Made by a program: the position numbers and the translations under genes. The notes under the pieces were generated by a model. The model was given only the letters and a program-made list of their open reading frames with translations, had not been told where the DNA came from and did no database searches. A stretch of DNA of 64,000 nucleotides from contig OU342631.1 in assembly GCA_910589415.1 (NCBI GenBank), positions 55,952,598 to 56,016,597 of the forward strand, read 5' to 3'. Origin of the DNA: Malachius bipustulatus (Eukaryota > Arthropoda > Insecta > Coleoptera > Melyridae). This document shows, piece by piece, positions 53,501 to 63,820 of this stretch (positions within the stretch are counted from its first letter, which is position 1; each line of letters starts with the position of its first letter).

Positions 53501-54825
53501 AATACTTTATCAATGAAGTTCTTACAAAGCCTAAACCCGTAGAAATAATTAAAAAATCGAATAAAACCATTCATAATGTGTATATTACAAAATCTAATAA
53601 CGAAGATCAAATTAAAAAGTTTCTTAAAGAATACACAGCTGAGAAGAAGAAATACTATTTTTACTTTAGTACCGAAAATCTATATAAAGATTTTAGCAAC
53701 ATTTATATTCGGTTATTTAATGATTCAGGTCCCAATATTATTAGATGTACTTCAAAATTAATAGTTATATCGGACCCAGATGAAGAATTACAAGTTATAG
53801 AATATCAACATGTAGGGAAAACTAACCACCGTGGTATAACAGAGACCCTCAAACAAATACAAAGAAGGTATTATTTTGATGACATGAAAAATAAAATCAC
53901 TAGCTTTATCAATAAATGTGACATTTGCAATAAAGCGAAATACGATAGAAATCCCCCGAAGATTCCTTTAATGATAACTTCCACTCCGGAAAAACCATTT
54001 CAGAAATTGCATGCCGATACTTTTGTCGTAGAATCAAAAAATTACCTCACAATTATTGACGCATTCACTAAATTTGGACAAGCGATCCCTATTACATCTA
54101 AAAATAGCATCGACGTTACACAAGGTTTCTTGCAATACTTTGCTTGTTTCGGAACACCCCTTATGATTACCTTAGACAACGGTACTGAGTTTCAAAATGA
54201 AACGGTCCAAAATGTTTTAGAAATGCATAAAATAAAAATTCACTTTGTAACAGAGAACCACCCAGATTCAAACGGTTTAATAGAACGATTACATTCAACA
54301 TTACTAGAGCAACTAAGAGTTCTAAAATTAACCTTTAAAAATGAACCTATAACAACACTTATGAATTATGCCCTAATAGCATATAATAATACAATTCATT
54401 CATCCACGAATTTTACACCCTTAGAACTTATGTTAGGACATTCAGATAATCGCAATCCTTTGGACATTCACTATAACCAACAAGTATACCAAGATTACGC
54501 GAAAAATCACAAAGAAAAATTAAAAATTGTCTATAAATCAATTTCAGAAACATTAGAAAAGGAAAAACATAGAGTTATTGATAAGAGAAACGAACGATTA
54601 AGCGACATTCAATTTAAAGTAGGACAAACTGTATATGAGAAAAATTATAAAGGTAGGAGACGTAAAACCGCGCAGAGAAATTTTGGTCCATATGTTATCG
54701 AAAAGATATCAGATAAAAATGTAGCTGTTATAAGTGACAATAACACTAAGCGATATGTACACCTCAAAAACTTACGCCATCCTTGTCTTTCAGATCAATC
54801 TTCCTCATCCTCAACTCCACCATAG
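50581..54825 (+). CDS. pol: Pol polyprotein of Gypsy element 2 (PR-RT-RH-IN), open
   Basis: It is in frame with gag past the TAA. It starts with the remainder of the Asn/Phe/Pro-rich tail and a Tyr/Glu-rich segment, then retropepsin LIDTGSSRTLI (about 51260), RT with [25 protein letters not shown] and the catalytic YLDDIIIYS (about 52530), RNase H TDASNVALGAILSQ and YTDHRPLVWLF, integrase zinc site ending CDICNKAKYDRN (about 53920), the catalytic blocks LHADTFVVE (54010), LDNGTEFQN (54172) and SNGLIERLHS (54270), and a basic C-terminus. No stop in 1,413 codons. No start codon of its own is evident, consistent with expression as Gag-Pol. Confidence 0.9.
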   Translation, partial: PVNFPRPNLPPSNFNFNFQRPALQQPAQRPMFPSNNFYQNNFQRRPFNNNFYPRFQRPNFQNNPNFNNSNNSANPNSFYKPTPMDTSSGNTRHTTNTTETRPRKIPRRSFEEMYHQDIINNSPANKINISGNQYLPYNDDYYYNENQYYNENDDFDYSEYYQSEYYQQPEYDEPENNEIQNSPENFKDEQNLNFQQDQSTQDLTDLNNINRNLLPYIIIPHVNLKFLIDTGSSRTLISPDVVNKYYRKYVEVEPFKIKTAHKTTSHKYVANILLPKTFNCMMYHKFCIFDFSKNYDGLIGIDLLKKLKADISIENKILKTKDTNIPIHYGNNNFNKCTVTIDPRMEKIVKIPVNTLSSLGIINHLSFQDGVETPTALVNIKNNFAITTVINSNDFPVKFEIKEPLVVDSLNCYEEMEVDESNSNSSNDQNMNNNIDQILKENLQNLRLSHLNNQERNEIFKLCHEYRDIFYCNKLPLTFTKVIKHSIKLKDETPIYKKAYRLPQASQLEAERQIKDLLEQDIIQPSDSPWSSPIIIVPKKLDASGKRKHRLVIDYRKLNEQTVDDRYPLPNITEILDKLGKCQYFSTLDLASGFHQIEMNEDDIQKTAFSTPRGHYEYKRMPFGLKNAPATFQRVMDNVLRGIQNEKCIVYLDDIIIYSTSLQEHVEKLRAVFDRLRSAKFKIQLDKSEFLKREVAFLGHIVTPEGVLPNPDKISAVINYPLPKTNKEIKSFLGLSGYYRKFIKDYAQITKPLTKCLKKGNKIVHDSEFISAFEKVKNILTNHPVLQYPDFSKPFVLTTDASNVALGAILSQGPIGQDQPICYASRTLNKSEQDYHAMEKELLAIVWATKYFRPYLYGRKFQIYTDHRPLVWLFKSKDPNSKLQRWRIRLEEFDYEIIHKKGIFNRNADALSRIKIDQINAIDNDSVIVNIDDFENLDDISDDDSEQTSNSNANSEPRNAIRILDEAIDNKPNQYFINEVLTKPKPVEIIKKSNKTIHNVYITKSNNEDQIKKFLKEYTAEKKKYYFYFSTENLYKDFSNIYIRLFNDSGPNIIRCTSKLIVISDPDEELQVIEYQHVGKTNHRGITETLKQIQRRYYFDDMKNKITSFINKCDICNKAKYDRNPPKIPLMITSTPEKPFQKLHADTFVVESKNYLTIIDAFTKFGQAIPITSKNSIDVTQGFLQYFACFGTPLMITLDNGTEFQNETVQNVLEMHKIKIHFVTENHPDSNGLIERLHSTLLEQLRVLKLTFKNEPITTLMNYALIAYNNTIHSSTNFTPLELMLGHSDNRNPLDIHYNQQVYQDYAKNHKEKLKIVYKSISETLEKEKHRVIDKRNERLSDIQFKVGQTVYEKNYKGRRRKTAQRNFGPYVIEKISDKNVAVISDNNTKRYVHLKNLRHPCLSDQSSSSSTPP

Positions 54826-54834
54826 GTCGAGAAT

Positions 54835-56524
54835 ATGATAAAATCAATATACAGAAAATTGACAACAACCCTGGAATTTTACCACTCAAATTAGGACACA
54901 TGCAAAATATAGTAGATTACTGAACTTTATTACAGAAATTCGATTTAACTGATCTAATAAAAGAATTTAAAAATTTTAGAAAACAATTATTTGACAATCA
55001 ATCAATCGATGAACATGACTAAATTTGGAGATCAATATTCCAGAGAAATGTATAATTATAAATACATAATCGAAAATCTACTTAAAGAAACAAAAAATAA
55101 ATTTATTCAATTAATTCCTGAACAAATGATTACGAGATCTAAAAGAGGCCTAATAAATGGATTAGGTAATATTTTCAAAGCAATTACTGGTAACTTGGAC
55201 AATGAAGATGCCGAAAGGTATGATAAAGCAATTGAACAGCTGTCTGATAACCAAGAAAAATTGAAAGTTATTATCAAAGATCAAATTTCTTTAACTCAAA
55301 CAGCAATAATTAAATTCAATGATACTATCCAAAAAATTAACTAGCAATCAGTTAATAATGGAAAGTCGAATTATGCAAGTTAGCAATGTTATGAATGAAC
55401 TAGAACTAAGAACAGCTAATCTGTATGAATTAGTGATTATGAACACTGTCTTCAACCAAATAATATCAGCAATCACGGTTATTCAAAGAATACTTGAATC
55501 TTTGGAAAATGCAGTAACATTTGCCAAACTTAATACATTACACCCTAGTATCATAGAACCTGTTGATCTGTTATCAGAGTTAGAAACAATCGCACCTTTT
55601 ATTAAGACCGATAAACTACCTTTCGATGTCTCTAAAGAAAATCTAATCTTGTTTGAAAAAACAATTGCCATTAAAGCATACACAAAAAATAATGAAATTG
55701 TGTTCATATTAGAAATTCCGATCGTTGAATTAGAATCATATGATTACTTTCATTTATTTGCATTCCCCGTCAGAAATAACGACCATTTTCGAGTCATTGT
55801 TCCTAGAAAGAAATTCCTTTCCATAAATGAGTTAAGGTATGGACTAAGTGACAACCAATGTGAAGAAATAATTTCTGGCCAATACATGTGCCACTCAATC
55901 AGCACCAGCCAAATACATGATGACAGCCCCTGTGAGGTTCAGCTTTTAAAATTTAATAATAAGTATGGTCAATGTAAATTGAAACCAATATCAATCAATT
56001 CTACCAAAATCCAGAAGGTGTCAGAAAACAAGTGGATAGTAATCATTCCAACAGAAGTGATTGCAGTAACAATTTGTCAAAAGGACGAAAGCAAAGCAGC
56101 CCTTCTTGGAAGTTATACAATAACCATTAATGAGGATTGTTACATGAAAATAGACAAAGAAATAATTCGCATGTACCAGAATCCAAACACCGTAAGAAGA
56201 TTCGTCAACGTCCCAGAGATTCAGCTGTCATTACCTGTAATTAATACTTCAAGTAACATGATATTGACTCCACTCCAGTTAGAGCATCTTGACCAAGATG
56301 AACTCAACAATGCAGTGAAATTAATGGACAAAAATCGTGAAAGTGTCAACAACATTAAGCCACCTGTAGTGCATTATAATAACATTCGTGTGTGGACAAT
56401 AATTCTAGTAATTTTGATAATCTGCATATTTTTATATTTAGCATATACAGTGTATTCTAAAAAACAAGTGAAAAACTCGAAAGTCGAACCAGATCCTTTA
56501 CAGGAAATATCTTTTAAAAATTAG
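54835..56524 (+). pseudogene. env: Env-like glycoprotein gene of element 2, disrupted
   Basis: Three frame segments (about 54835-54920, 54991-55344, 55319-56524). A furin-type motif RSKR followed by the glycine-rich GLINGLG lies at about 55140. Helical heptads, Cys-containing ectodomain and a hydrophobic anchor at about 56395-56450 complete an errantivirus-type Env. A stop at 54921 and a frameshift between 55319 and 55344 interrupt it. It resembles the env remnant of element 1 in layout. Confidence 0.75.
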
Positions 56525-56561
56525 TGTGCTTTTAGTTTAAAAACCCCTAATTTTTTCTCTT

Positions 56562-56572
56562 AGGGAGGGAGA
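56562..56572 (+). other. Polypurine tract of element 2
   Basis: AGGGAGGGAGA immediately precedes the 3' LTR. Confidence 0.85.
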
Positions 56573-57130
56573 AGTTATGTTATCCCCATATTATTTACTA
56601 ATATAATAATACCTACATATTTACCTAATATTAATATGCTTTGATAATAATTAATAGATTTAATGATTATGTTTTATTTAAGATATTTTAATCAATATAC
56701 CTATTCATTACTTCTAGATAATATTACAAAATCCAATGTCAGCAGTCTTCCAAGGCATTTTACTTAATTATTTTATTATTTAATTCTTTGACATCCTGTT
56801 GTTGGACATATTATACTATAACGTTCTTTCAACTCTGAAACAATGCAAATATGCATTTCTAGAAATACCTTGGTAGATGGAAATCTTTTATATTCTACTT
56901 TCCCACAGGAAAGTGTAACCTTAGCTTCTAGAGGAGTGAACTTTAAAATATAAACATTTATTGTCGTAGAAAATATAATTTTGTAATAATAAGACAATTC
57001 AGTCTTACGCTGGATTCCGTAGTTTTAACATTGCTTGGAACAGTCTGTAATTCTCACAATTAAAGTTTTTCGCCTTTTATTTGTTTTATAATTTTTTAAA
57101 AACATAATTCAAAGGGCCCAAAACGTAAAT
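56573..57130 (+). repeat. 3' LTR of Gypsy element 2
   Basis: 558 bp, matching 49230-49787 except two A/T substitutions near positions 45-57 of the LTR. The 73-aa minus-strand frames at 49433 and 56776 are just the LTR pair. Confidence 0.93.
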
Positions 57131-59127
57131 AGCTCCCAAATGAAGACGATGGATGGGATGAAGATGATATAGTTTTGCCAGATGTAAACAACCAGTATAC
57201 AAATGAGGGTGGTATTTTTGCCAATGACGAAACATTTCCGAATGTACAGTGCCGACTCTCTCTAGAAGCTGAATTAATAAACGAATTAAAATATGATTCA
57301 GTTTATGACTACGAAGATGAATTACCTTTGGCCCAATGGCTTGTACACCAAAGGGAGGTAGGAGAGAAAAAAAGGCAAAGCAACAAAAGCAAGCCACTCA
57401 CAAATTGAACTGGATTAAAACAGATGTAAAGGAAATTGATTCATCTTGTGAAATTTCATTTACTAAACCTGATGAAGTTTTCACTCCCATGGAATATTTC
57501 AAACGTTTCTTTGATGACGGCATCATTGATAATTTAGCAGAACAAACTAATCTTTATTCTACCCAAAAAAATGGCCAATGCGTAAATACAACCCGTAATG
57601 AAATTTGTAATTTTTTGGGGATTCATGTAATTAGCGGAATCGTGAAAATGCCAAGCTATCGTATGTACTGGGCTCAAGAAACAAGATACCCAGCAATAGC
57701 AGACATAATGTCTAGAAATAGATTTGAATCGATCAAATCGTGCCTGCATATCAATGATAATACATTTTTGAAAACTCGAGATGACCCACAGTACGATAAA
57801 CTGTTCAAAGTGCGACCACTTATTGATGCACTGAAAGAAAATTTCCGAAAAATTGAACAGGAAGAACATAATTCCGTGGACGAAATTATGATTCCCTTCA
57901 AAGGACATAGTTCCTTGAAGAAATACATCAAGAATAAACCGCATAAGTGGGGCATTAAAGTCTTTGCACGAGCAGGTGTGAGTGGAATTCTTTATGACTT
58001 TGATGTTTATGTTGGGAAAGGTACCACAGTGGTTGAAACGGAACTCGGCATCAGTGGTGACATTGTCATGAAATTAACCCAAGACTTACCAAAAAACAAG
58101 AATTTTAAAATTTATTGTGATAATTTTTTCACTTCTTTCAAATTATTTACACGTTTAAAGGAGATTGGGATAATGGCTACGGGCACAGTTCGTATGAACC
58201 GACTCAAAGGGTTCAAGCCAAAAGAAGACTGTGACTTGAAACGAGAAGGAAGGGGCTCATTCGATTATTTCTCTGAAAAGTCCAACAACATTGTCGGTGT
58301 GAAGTGGTATGACAATAAAGCAGTCAATTTAATTTCTACTTATGTTGGTGTTCATCCCGTAGAAGCTGTAAAAAGGTGGTCTGTTGCAGATAAAAAGTAC
58401 ATAGACGTTGACAGGCCGCAAATTGTAAAGGTGTATAACACTTACATGGGCGGAGTCGACCTAAATGACATGCTGGTAGCGTTGTATAGAACCTCTATCG
58501 GAGTAAAGCGATATTACTTCAAAATTCTCTTTCATTTTTTGGATGTTTGTATAGTAAATGCCTGGTTACTATATGGGCGTGATTGTAAACTACATAACAT
58601 AAAATTTAAAAGACTTGTTGTATTCCGCAGTGAAATTGGATATGTTCTCCTTAAGAGTCAAGGCACACTGAACCGAAAAAGGGGTAGATCCTCCTTCTCT
58701 AAGGAAACATTTCTTCAAATGCATCGTTTATTCCTCTGAAAAGACCAGTTACCGCCATGCCGATTGCTGACATTAGGTATGATTGATAAAGATCACTGGC
58801 CAGTACACAGAGAACCAAAAATGAGGTGCCGTAATTGTCGTGCATATTCAAGAATGGCATGTGAAAAGTGTAACGTTCCCTTATGTTTAACGAAAGACCG
58901 AAATTGTTACAAAATTTTTCATACAAAATGATTTTTATAATATACTTTTAATATGAGTAAACCTTTGTGTTCATTTTCCCGTTGATGCCATATGGAGTCA
59001 TTAAATTTTTTTGACAAAAAAAAAACAGATTTTTTTTACATTTTTTATATGATGCTGGGTGACATTTATCATCAATTTGAAAAAAATAAGATTATTTTTT
59101 TTATTAAATTGGGAAAGAAAGGGTTAA

Positions 59128-60720
59128 TTAAAAAAAAATAATAATAATTTATTCAAGGGATTTCTAAAGAAATATTGTCCCAATCAAATAATTCCAGAAG
59201 AATCAACTATTCGAAAAAATTACTTGTCGGCTATTTATGAAGATGTTCTAGAAGAAATACGGACAGATAATTTCAAACAATTTAATTTGGATATCAGCTG
59301 ATGAAACTACGGATTCATGCGGACATTATATTTCTAATTTAATAATTGGAAAATTATCCACTGAGCCCACTACCCCACACTTGGTTGCATGTAAAACTCT
59401 AGAAAAAACAAATCATTCAACCATTGCCCGATTCATAAACGACTCCATAAAATCGTTATTTCCTGATTCTTGTATGGACGAAAAGATCTGCATTTTTGTT
59501 TCTGACGCTGCACCATCTGTTGAAAGCTGGTCAAGCTCCTAAAATTTTTATCCCAACTTGTTGCACGTTACCTACTTGTTTGGCGCATGGACTCCATCGA
59601 TTTGCAGAAGAAATTAGGAAAGATTTCTTTGGGAAATGTCAACGATTTAATTTCATCTACAAAAAAGGTGTTTTTAAAAGCTCCATCGCGTGTACAGACT
59701 TACAAGGAACAACTTCCAAATTTACCACTTCCCCCTGAACCTGTAGTAACACGATGGGGTACCTGGCTGTATAATAATCATTACGTTACAGGAGTTATCT
59801 TTAGAAAAGTTAAAAAGTCTCTATCAACAATACCAAGAGCGGGGTAAATAGGAACATAAAGTCTCTATCAACAATACCAAGAGCGGGATAAATAGGAACA
59901 TATTCAGATTAGCTTCATTACTTTTCAGATGTCTCGAACTTATGTGAAAAAAACTACTGTTCCTTCATATTCGAGAGAAGATATGGCTAATGCCGTCTCC
60001 GATGTGGTACGCTGTGGTACATAGGAATAGAATATTCAGACAGGCTCAAACTTATTACAATGTCCCTATAGCTGTAATCAGCCAAAGAATTAATGGAAGA
60101 AAAACATCAATGAATGCTGTAGGCCGAGGCCGACACACAGTGTTCTCAAGAGAAATAGAAAACAAAATTGCAAATTGCCTGGTTGTTCGTGCTAATATGG
60201 GATATCCTTGTGACAAAGATGAACTACTAAATCTTGTTTAAGAGTATGTGAGAAGCAACAATCTAAAAACTCCATTTGTAGATGGCAATGATTAAAAAAA
60301 AAAACATAGCTATTAATAAAACACACTTCAGTGAGTTGCCAGAGTACATTGAAAAGTTGGAAACTAAAAATCTGCCTCTGCATAATTCATTTGAAACGTT
60401 GGAAAAAAATGGTGGATCTAGTTCATTCACTTCCGACTACCTTTTCCGATAAACTTCGCAATAAGTTTGACGCGGTACTGTTCAAAAACCCTGATTTTGA
60501 AACGATTAAGCAAATAAATGCTTACATTAATGGCACAGGTCAAAGCTTGCCCAACCTTGTTTCTTCGGAAATGGCTCCAAACTTCAAATTTTGCCCGCTT
60601 ACATCAGTAGATGTAGAGAGGTCATTCTCGGCTTATAAATTAATACTGGGTGACAAACGTCACAAATTTAATATGGAAAATTTAGTATTGAAACCTAACG
60701 CCCCCAGGTGAAAATTTTTT
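59128..60720 (+). pseudogene. hAT transposase remnant (CGGBP1-like branch)
   Basis: 59150-59530 gives [32 protein letters not shown] (first Asp) and [11 protein letters not shown] (second Asp). 59600-59757, shifted, gives [17 protein letters not shown] and [15 protein letters not shown] pogo-like insert (59763-60288) follows. 60310-60720 resumes with the C-terminal dimerisation motif FCPLTSVDVERSFSAYK and LGDKRHKFNMENL. Stops and shifts throughout. It belongs to a different hAT branch from the intact element at 17571-21736. Confidence 0.7.
59763..60288 (+). repeat. pogo-like insert, second copy, with internal tandem duplication
   Basis: It matches 41265-41745 nearly base for base, including the same frameshift in the HTH segment. 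A 43-44-bp stretch (AAGTCTCTATCAACAATACC ... GGAACATA) is present twice in tandem at 59815-59902 but once in the 41-kb copy. It interrupts the hAT remnant. Confidence 0.8.
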
Positions 60721-60796
60721 CTCTAAAACTCCACAACAAGATAGTACCTACCTAAAATCACGTGAAGTTCGACACAAACTGTCGAATTAGAAAATT

Positions 60797-61350
60797 CACG
60801 CGTTTCCCTTGATTCTTTGTCTATTTCTGAAGTCAATCCAGACTTAATTCCAGACAACCCCAACAATAATATGGCACCCCCAGAGACAAGAGGAACTGCA
60901 AATAATGCAGCAGGTTCTAATGCTAATCAACCTTCAGTTGAAAATTTCCGCAGCCCGTAATTATGGTGAAATTCTTCCCAAATTCGACGGAAAACCCAAA
61001 ATTTAGAATCATTTATTTCAAAAATCGAACCTTTTACAACAAATACGGTATTTCCAACGACGATACTTTGAATGCGTACGTTTATTGTACCATTTGTAAT
61101 AAATTAATCAATGAAGCTAATGACTTTATACTGTGTAGACCAGATATACAAAACTGGCCTGCATTAAAGGAAGCTTTAAGAAATAAATTTGGTGATTGGA
61201 CCGACCGGAAAATCATAGCACATCGGTTCAAAATATTAAAAATCCAGCATAACGAAAGTTTGACAGATTTTATTGAGCCAATAAAGACCACTCAAACGCA
61301 GTTGAATATTAAAATTCAACAAGGCCCCCAAATTTCGGCACAACAAAAGA
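60797..61350 (+). pseudogene. Ty3/Gypsy gag fragment
   Basis: RVSLDSLSISEVNPDLIPDN and MAPPETRGTANNA lead, after a stop at 60960 and a frameshift, into LPKFDGKP-type sequence and FYNKYGISNDDTLNAYVY, WPALKEALRNKFGDW and RFKILKIQHNESLTDFI. This is the capsid fold of a Gypsy Gag unrelated in detail to elements 1 and 2. No pol follows. Confidence 0.6.
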
Positions 61351-61408
61351 TAGATAGATAGATAGATAGTAACTTTATTTAGCAATAAATGCTACTTACA
61401 ACACATAG
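61348..61408. repeat. (GATA)n microsatellite and reversed LINE-like tail
   Basis: Five GATA units (about 61348-61368) abut AACTTTATTTAGCAATAAATG, which could be the 3' end of a minus-strand LINE with a GATA-type tail. Confidence 0.4.
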
Positions 61409-61600
61409 GCCCGTATTCATCAATAAAATATAACCCCGGGGTTTGGTAACTCTGGGCTTAAATATTATCCGGGTTTAAAAGGAGCTCGGTATTCATCAAA
61501 GTTTATCTTGAGGTTATACATGGGGTTACGTAACTCCGCAAAACGTCAAATTTAATCCCGCGTACGCGCTGGCAACATGGTGAAATGCTATTAGTTTATT
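61409..61600. repeat. Left end of a probable Harbinger transposon
   Basis: GGCCCGTATTCATCAATAAAATATAACCCC starts the region and GGTATTCATCAAAGTTTATC repeats the core about 70 bp inside. The outer motif GCCCGTATTCA is shared with the MITEs at 6589 and 35853. The right end is beyond the window. Confidence 0.5.
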
Positions 61601-61924
61601 CCTTTCTTGACACTCGATAGTCGAGTAACCGTGACAGAAGTGACAAACGACGTGATGGTTATCTATAATAATAGCACTTCTTAAAATTCAAGAGAATTAT
61701 TTAATTATTATTGAAACTATTGAAAGTTGAAACTTGAAAGTGAAAGAATTCTTATTTAATTTAAATTAAATTGAATAATAAAATCGAAAACAAGTAAGTA
61801 TTATTATTATGATTTATTTGTATTATATTATAAGATAACAACGAAATACCAAAAAGCAAAGGTCATTCAACTTTGAACTTGCACATTTATGATGTTTTCT
61901 TGATTTTTGGTGATGTTTAGAATA

Positions 61925-63820
61925 ATGGCTGATATGGAGGCTGACCACCAGCAGCAGAAGAGGATGAAGTCGAAAAACTTCAGCCAGAGGGAGAAGCATC
62001 TTCTCCTGGGATTAATTGAAAAGTGAGTATAAAAATGTTTGTAAGTAGTAATGTAGCTATAAAACTAAAGATGAAATGTAAAAGAACCATCAATGTTACC
62101 AGTGAGTAGTAATCAAAAGTTCCACATACCTACTTGCATAGCAATATTATTATGTAAAGGTAATTTGTTCTTTCTTCGTATTCAAAATGTTTACATTTAC
62201 AACCCAAGTACCTAGTTCTGGAAATTTATGAACGTCTTAGATTTGTTTATGGGGCCATCCTTTACAGTTCCTTATTACCGTTATCCTAATTCCATGGTCC
62301 TATTTTATTCTATTAGCAAAAAGGATATTATCGAAGGGAAGCAGACCACAGGACCTGGAGATATAAAGAAGAAGACTGTTGCTTGGGACAAAATAGTTCA
62401 GCGTTTCAATGCCTCTGCGGACCACGTGCGTACCAAGCAACAGTTGAAGACTTTTTACAAAAATTGTAAAAAAAATGCGAGGAAGGACTTGGCCGAGCAA
62501 AATGTAAGTGCCTACATATTCAATATTATATAATTTAGCTATAAATATGAGCATTCAGATACACTGACTAGCGTAGGTATAGTTGTTGTTGCAGGTTTTT
62601 ACTAGCAATACTACTATAAAGTGACTGAGTTACTTTTTTTTATTATTTCACATTCGTTTATCGGAACTCGAATTGATAGTCACCTTCAATTATAGTATAA
62701 GTACAATTTTAATGTTATTTTTTATAATTACTTAACTCACATTTATCTTTACCACGCACTATAATAGAGAATGCTCAAAAGTATAGAACACACAAACTAA
62801 CAATAGTTTTAATAGTATTTAAATGTTATGTCCTGTTGTAGAAAACAAAATATAGTGTGGAGCTAATGGAGGTAGCAAACGCCGTCGAACAAGATGTGGA
62901 GGCACTTGTTCAAGATGCCAAAACAGAAGATCGCATCCTGAAAGTAAGTAATTCACGCTGTAAGGTGAAGTGATTATCATTACCGATGCTATAAAAATAT
63001 CTACACATATTAATGGTCTAGTTTAAGTTTAAAAAGGGTATTAGAAACATTCCTAAACATAGTTCATGCCGGTTTCACAGAAACACATCGACTGTGGAAT
63101 CGGCTTCTGAGCAAGAAACAAATACATGAGAAATTTAAGTTTCTCCATGCACATAGCTATGTTGTGTATAATAATATGCATTGTTATTTTAGGTTGAAAT
63201 AAGAAAAACCGGAGGTGGAGCGAATGAAGCTGCTGGATTAAGCGGAGTGAGCCAGCAGGTTTTAGGAATCTTGGGGGACAAGACCGCTCCCTTAAAAAAT
63301 GATTTTGATTCGGCTGCATCATATCATGGTAATTATTAGTTACTTTGCTAATAAAAATTATATTCTAATCACTTGAGGAAAATGAACACTCAATTTAGAT
63401 TATTTGAAAAAATTCATGCCTTAGATTGAATCTGTAAAACTGCATGTGAAATGAATTCTGATTGTTTACAGTTTTACAGGTTCAATCTCAGGCATGAATT
63501 TTTTGCGAAAATTTATGGTATCATTTGCTCACATGATAGAATAAATTATTGATACGTGTGAATTTTTGTTTCCAGGTGATGATGGAGACATTGCTCAAGA
63601 GTCAGCACCTTCATCTTCAACCTCAAGTCCTTTACCTGACCGGCCCATTCCTATTAGAAAATCGAAAACTCCCCTACGCGTCGTAAAGACAAAGAAAGCT
63701 CTAAGCTTCAGAGAGCGCTATTTTAAACAGAAATTTATAAATGCTAAAAAGCAAAGCTTAATTTTAGATTTGGAATTAAAAATTAAAAAAAAAGAGTGGG
63801 AGATGAAAAAAAAAGAATAA
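61925..63820 (+). CDS. Myb/SANT-like DNA-binding protein, five exons, intact
   Basis: Exons 61925-62022, 62317-62503, 62842-62943, 63193-63328 and 63576-63820 join with consistent phases and GT-AG borders into 255 aa with no stop. Residues about 18-95 (KNFSQREKHLLLGLIE ... VAWDKIVQRFNA ... LKTFYKNCKKNARKDLAE) form a trihelical Myb_DNA-bind_5-type domain with the expected Trp and aromatic residues. A Gly-rich linker (RKTGGGANEAAGLSG) and a Ser/Pro stretch follow, and a Lys/Glu/Leu coiled coil (LILDLELKIKKKEWEMKK) ends the protein. Such proteins help Harbinger transposases enter the nucleus and bind ends. The neighbouring TIR-like end at 61409 supports that origin. It may also be a domesticated copy. 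Confidence 0.85.
63407..63507. repeat. Hairpin repeat in intron 4 of the Myb/SANT gene
   Basis: The arms AAAAATTCATGCCTTAGATT ... GTAAAACTG and their diverged inverse (63468-63507) could form a 35-40 bp stem. It looks like a small MITE. Confidence 0.6.

Larger units (their letters stand above)
49230..57130 (+). mobile_element. Ty3/Gypsy errantivirus-like element 2, young
   Basis: 7,901 bp with two 558-bp LTRs (AGTTATG ... CGTAAAT), a PBS, a gag/pol frame, an env-like region and a polypurine tract. Target duplication AGCT. Only two LTR mismatches were seen (near 49275 and 49285), so insertion was recent. The pol frame is fully open. A single in-frame stop lies in gag/pol, and env is disrupted. 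It sits in the same orientation as the piggyBac transposase it inactivated. Confidence 0.93.
48886..58931 (+). pseudogene. piggyBac transposase gene split by a Gypsy insertion
   Basis: A two-codon first exon (ATGTCG|GTAAGT, 48886-48891) splices to 49153 (CHVGFTEQEAQRYLYLLEG). At DSDIE the Gypsy element 2 intrudes (AGCT duplicated at 49226-49229 and 57131-57134). The gene resumes at 57131 (PNEDDGWDEDDIVLPD). After one shift near 57350-57400, frame 57336-58739 carries the core: NSVDEIMIPFKGH, IYCDNFFTSFKLF and NTYMGGVDLNDML with the three catalytic aspartates. After another shift at about 58700-58770 comes the zinc-binding C-terminal domain MRCRNCRAYSRMACEKCNV ending at 58931. Confidence 0.85.
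42284..59123 (+). mobile_element. piggyBac transposon enlarged by nested insertions
   Basis: The left end is TTAA|CCCTTTCCTTCCC (TTAA 42280-42283) and the right end GGGAAAGAAAGGG|TTAA (TTAA 59124-59127). A GATGCCATATGGAGTCA motif occurs just inside both ends (about 42292 and 58984). The transposase gene is split across 48886-58931. Subtracting the Tc1-like insertion (42456-48804) and Gypsy element 2 (49230-57130), each with its target duplication, leaves about 2.58 kb, a normal piggyBac length. This supports one original element rather than two unrelated ends. Confidence 0.85.
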
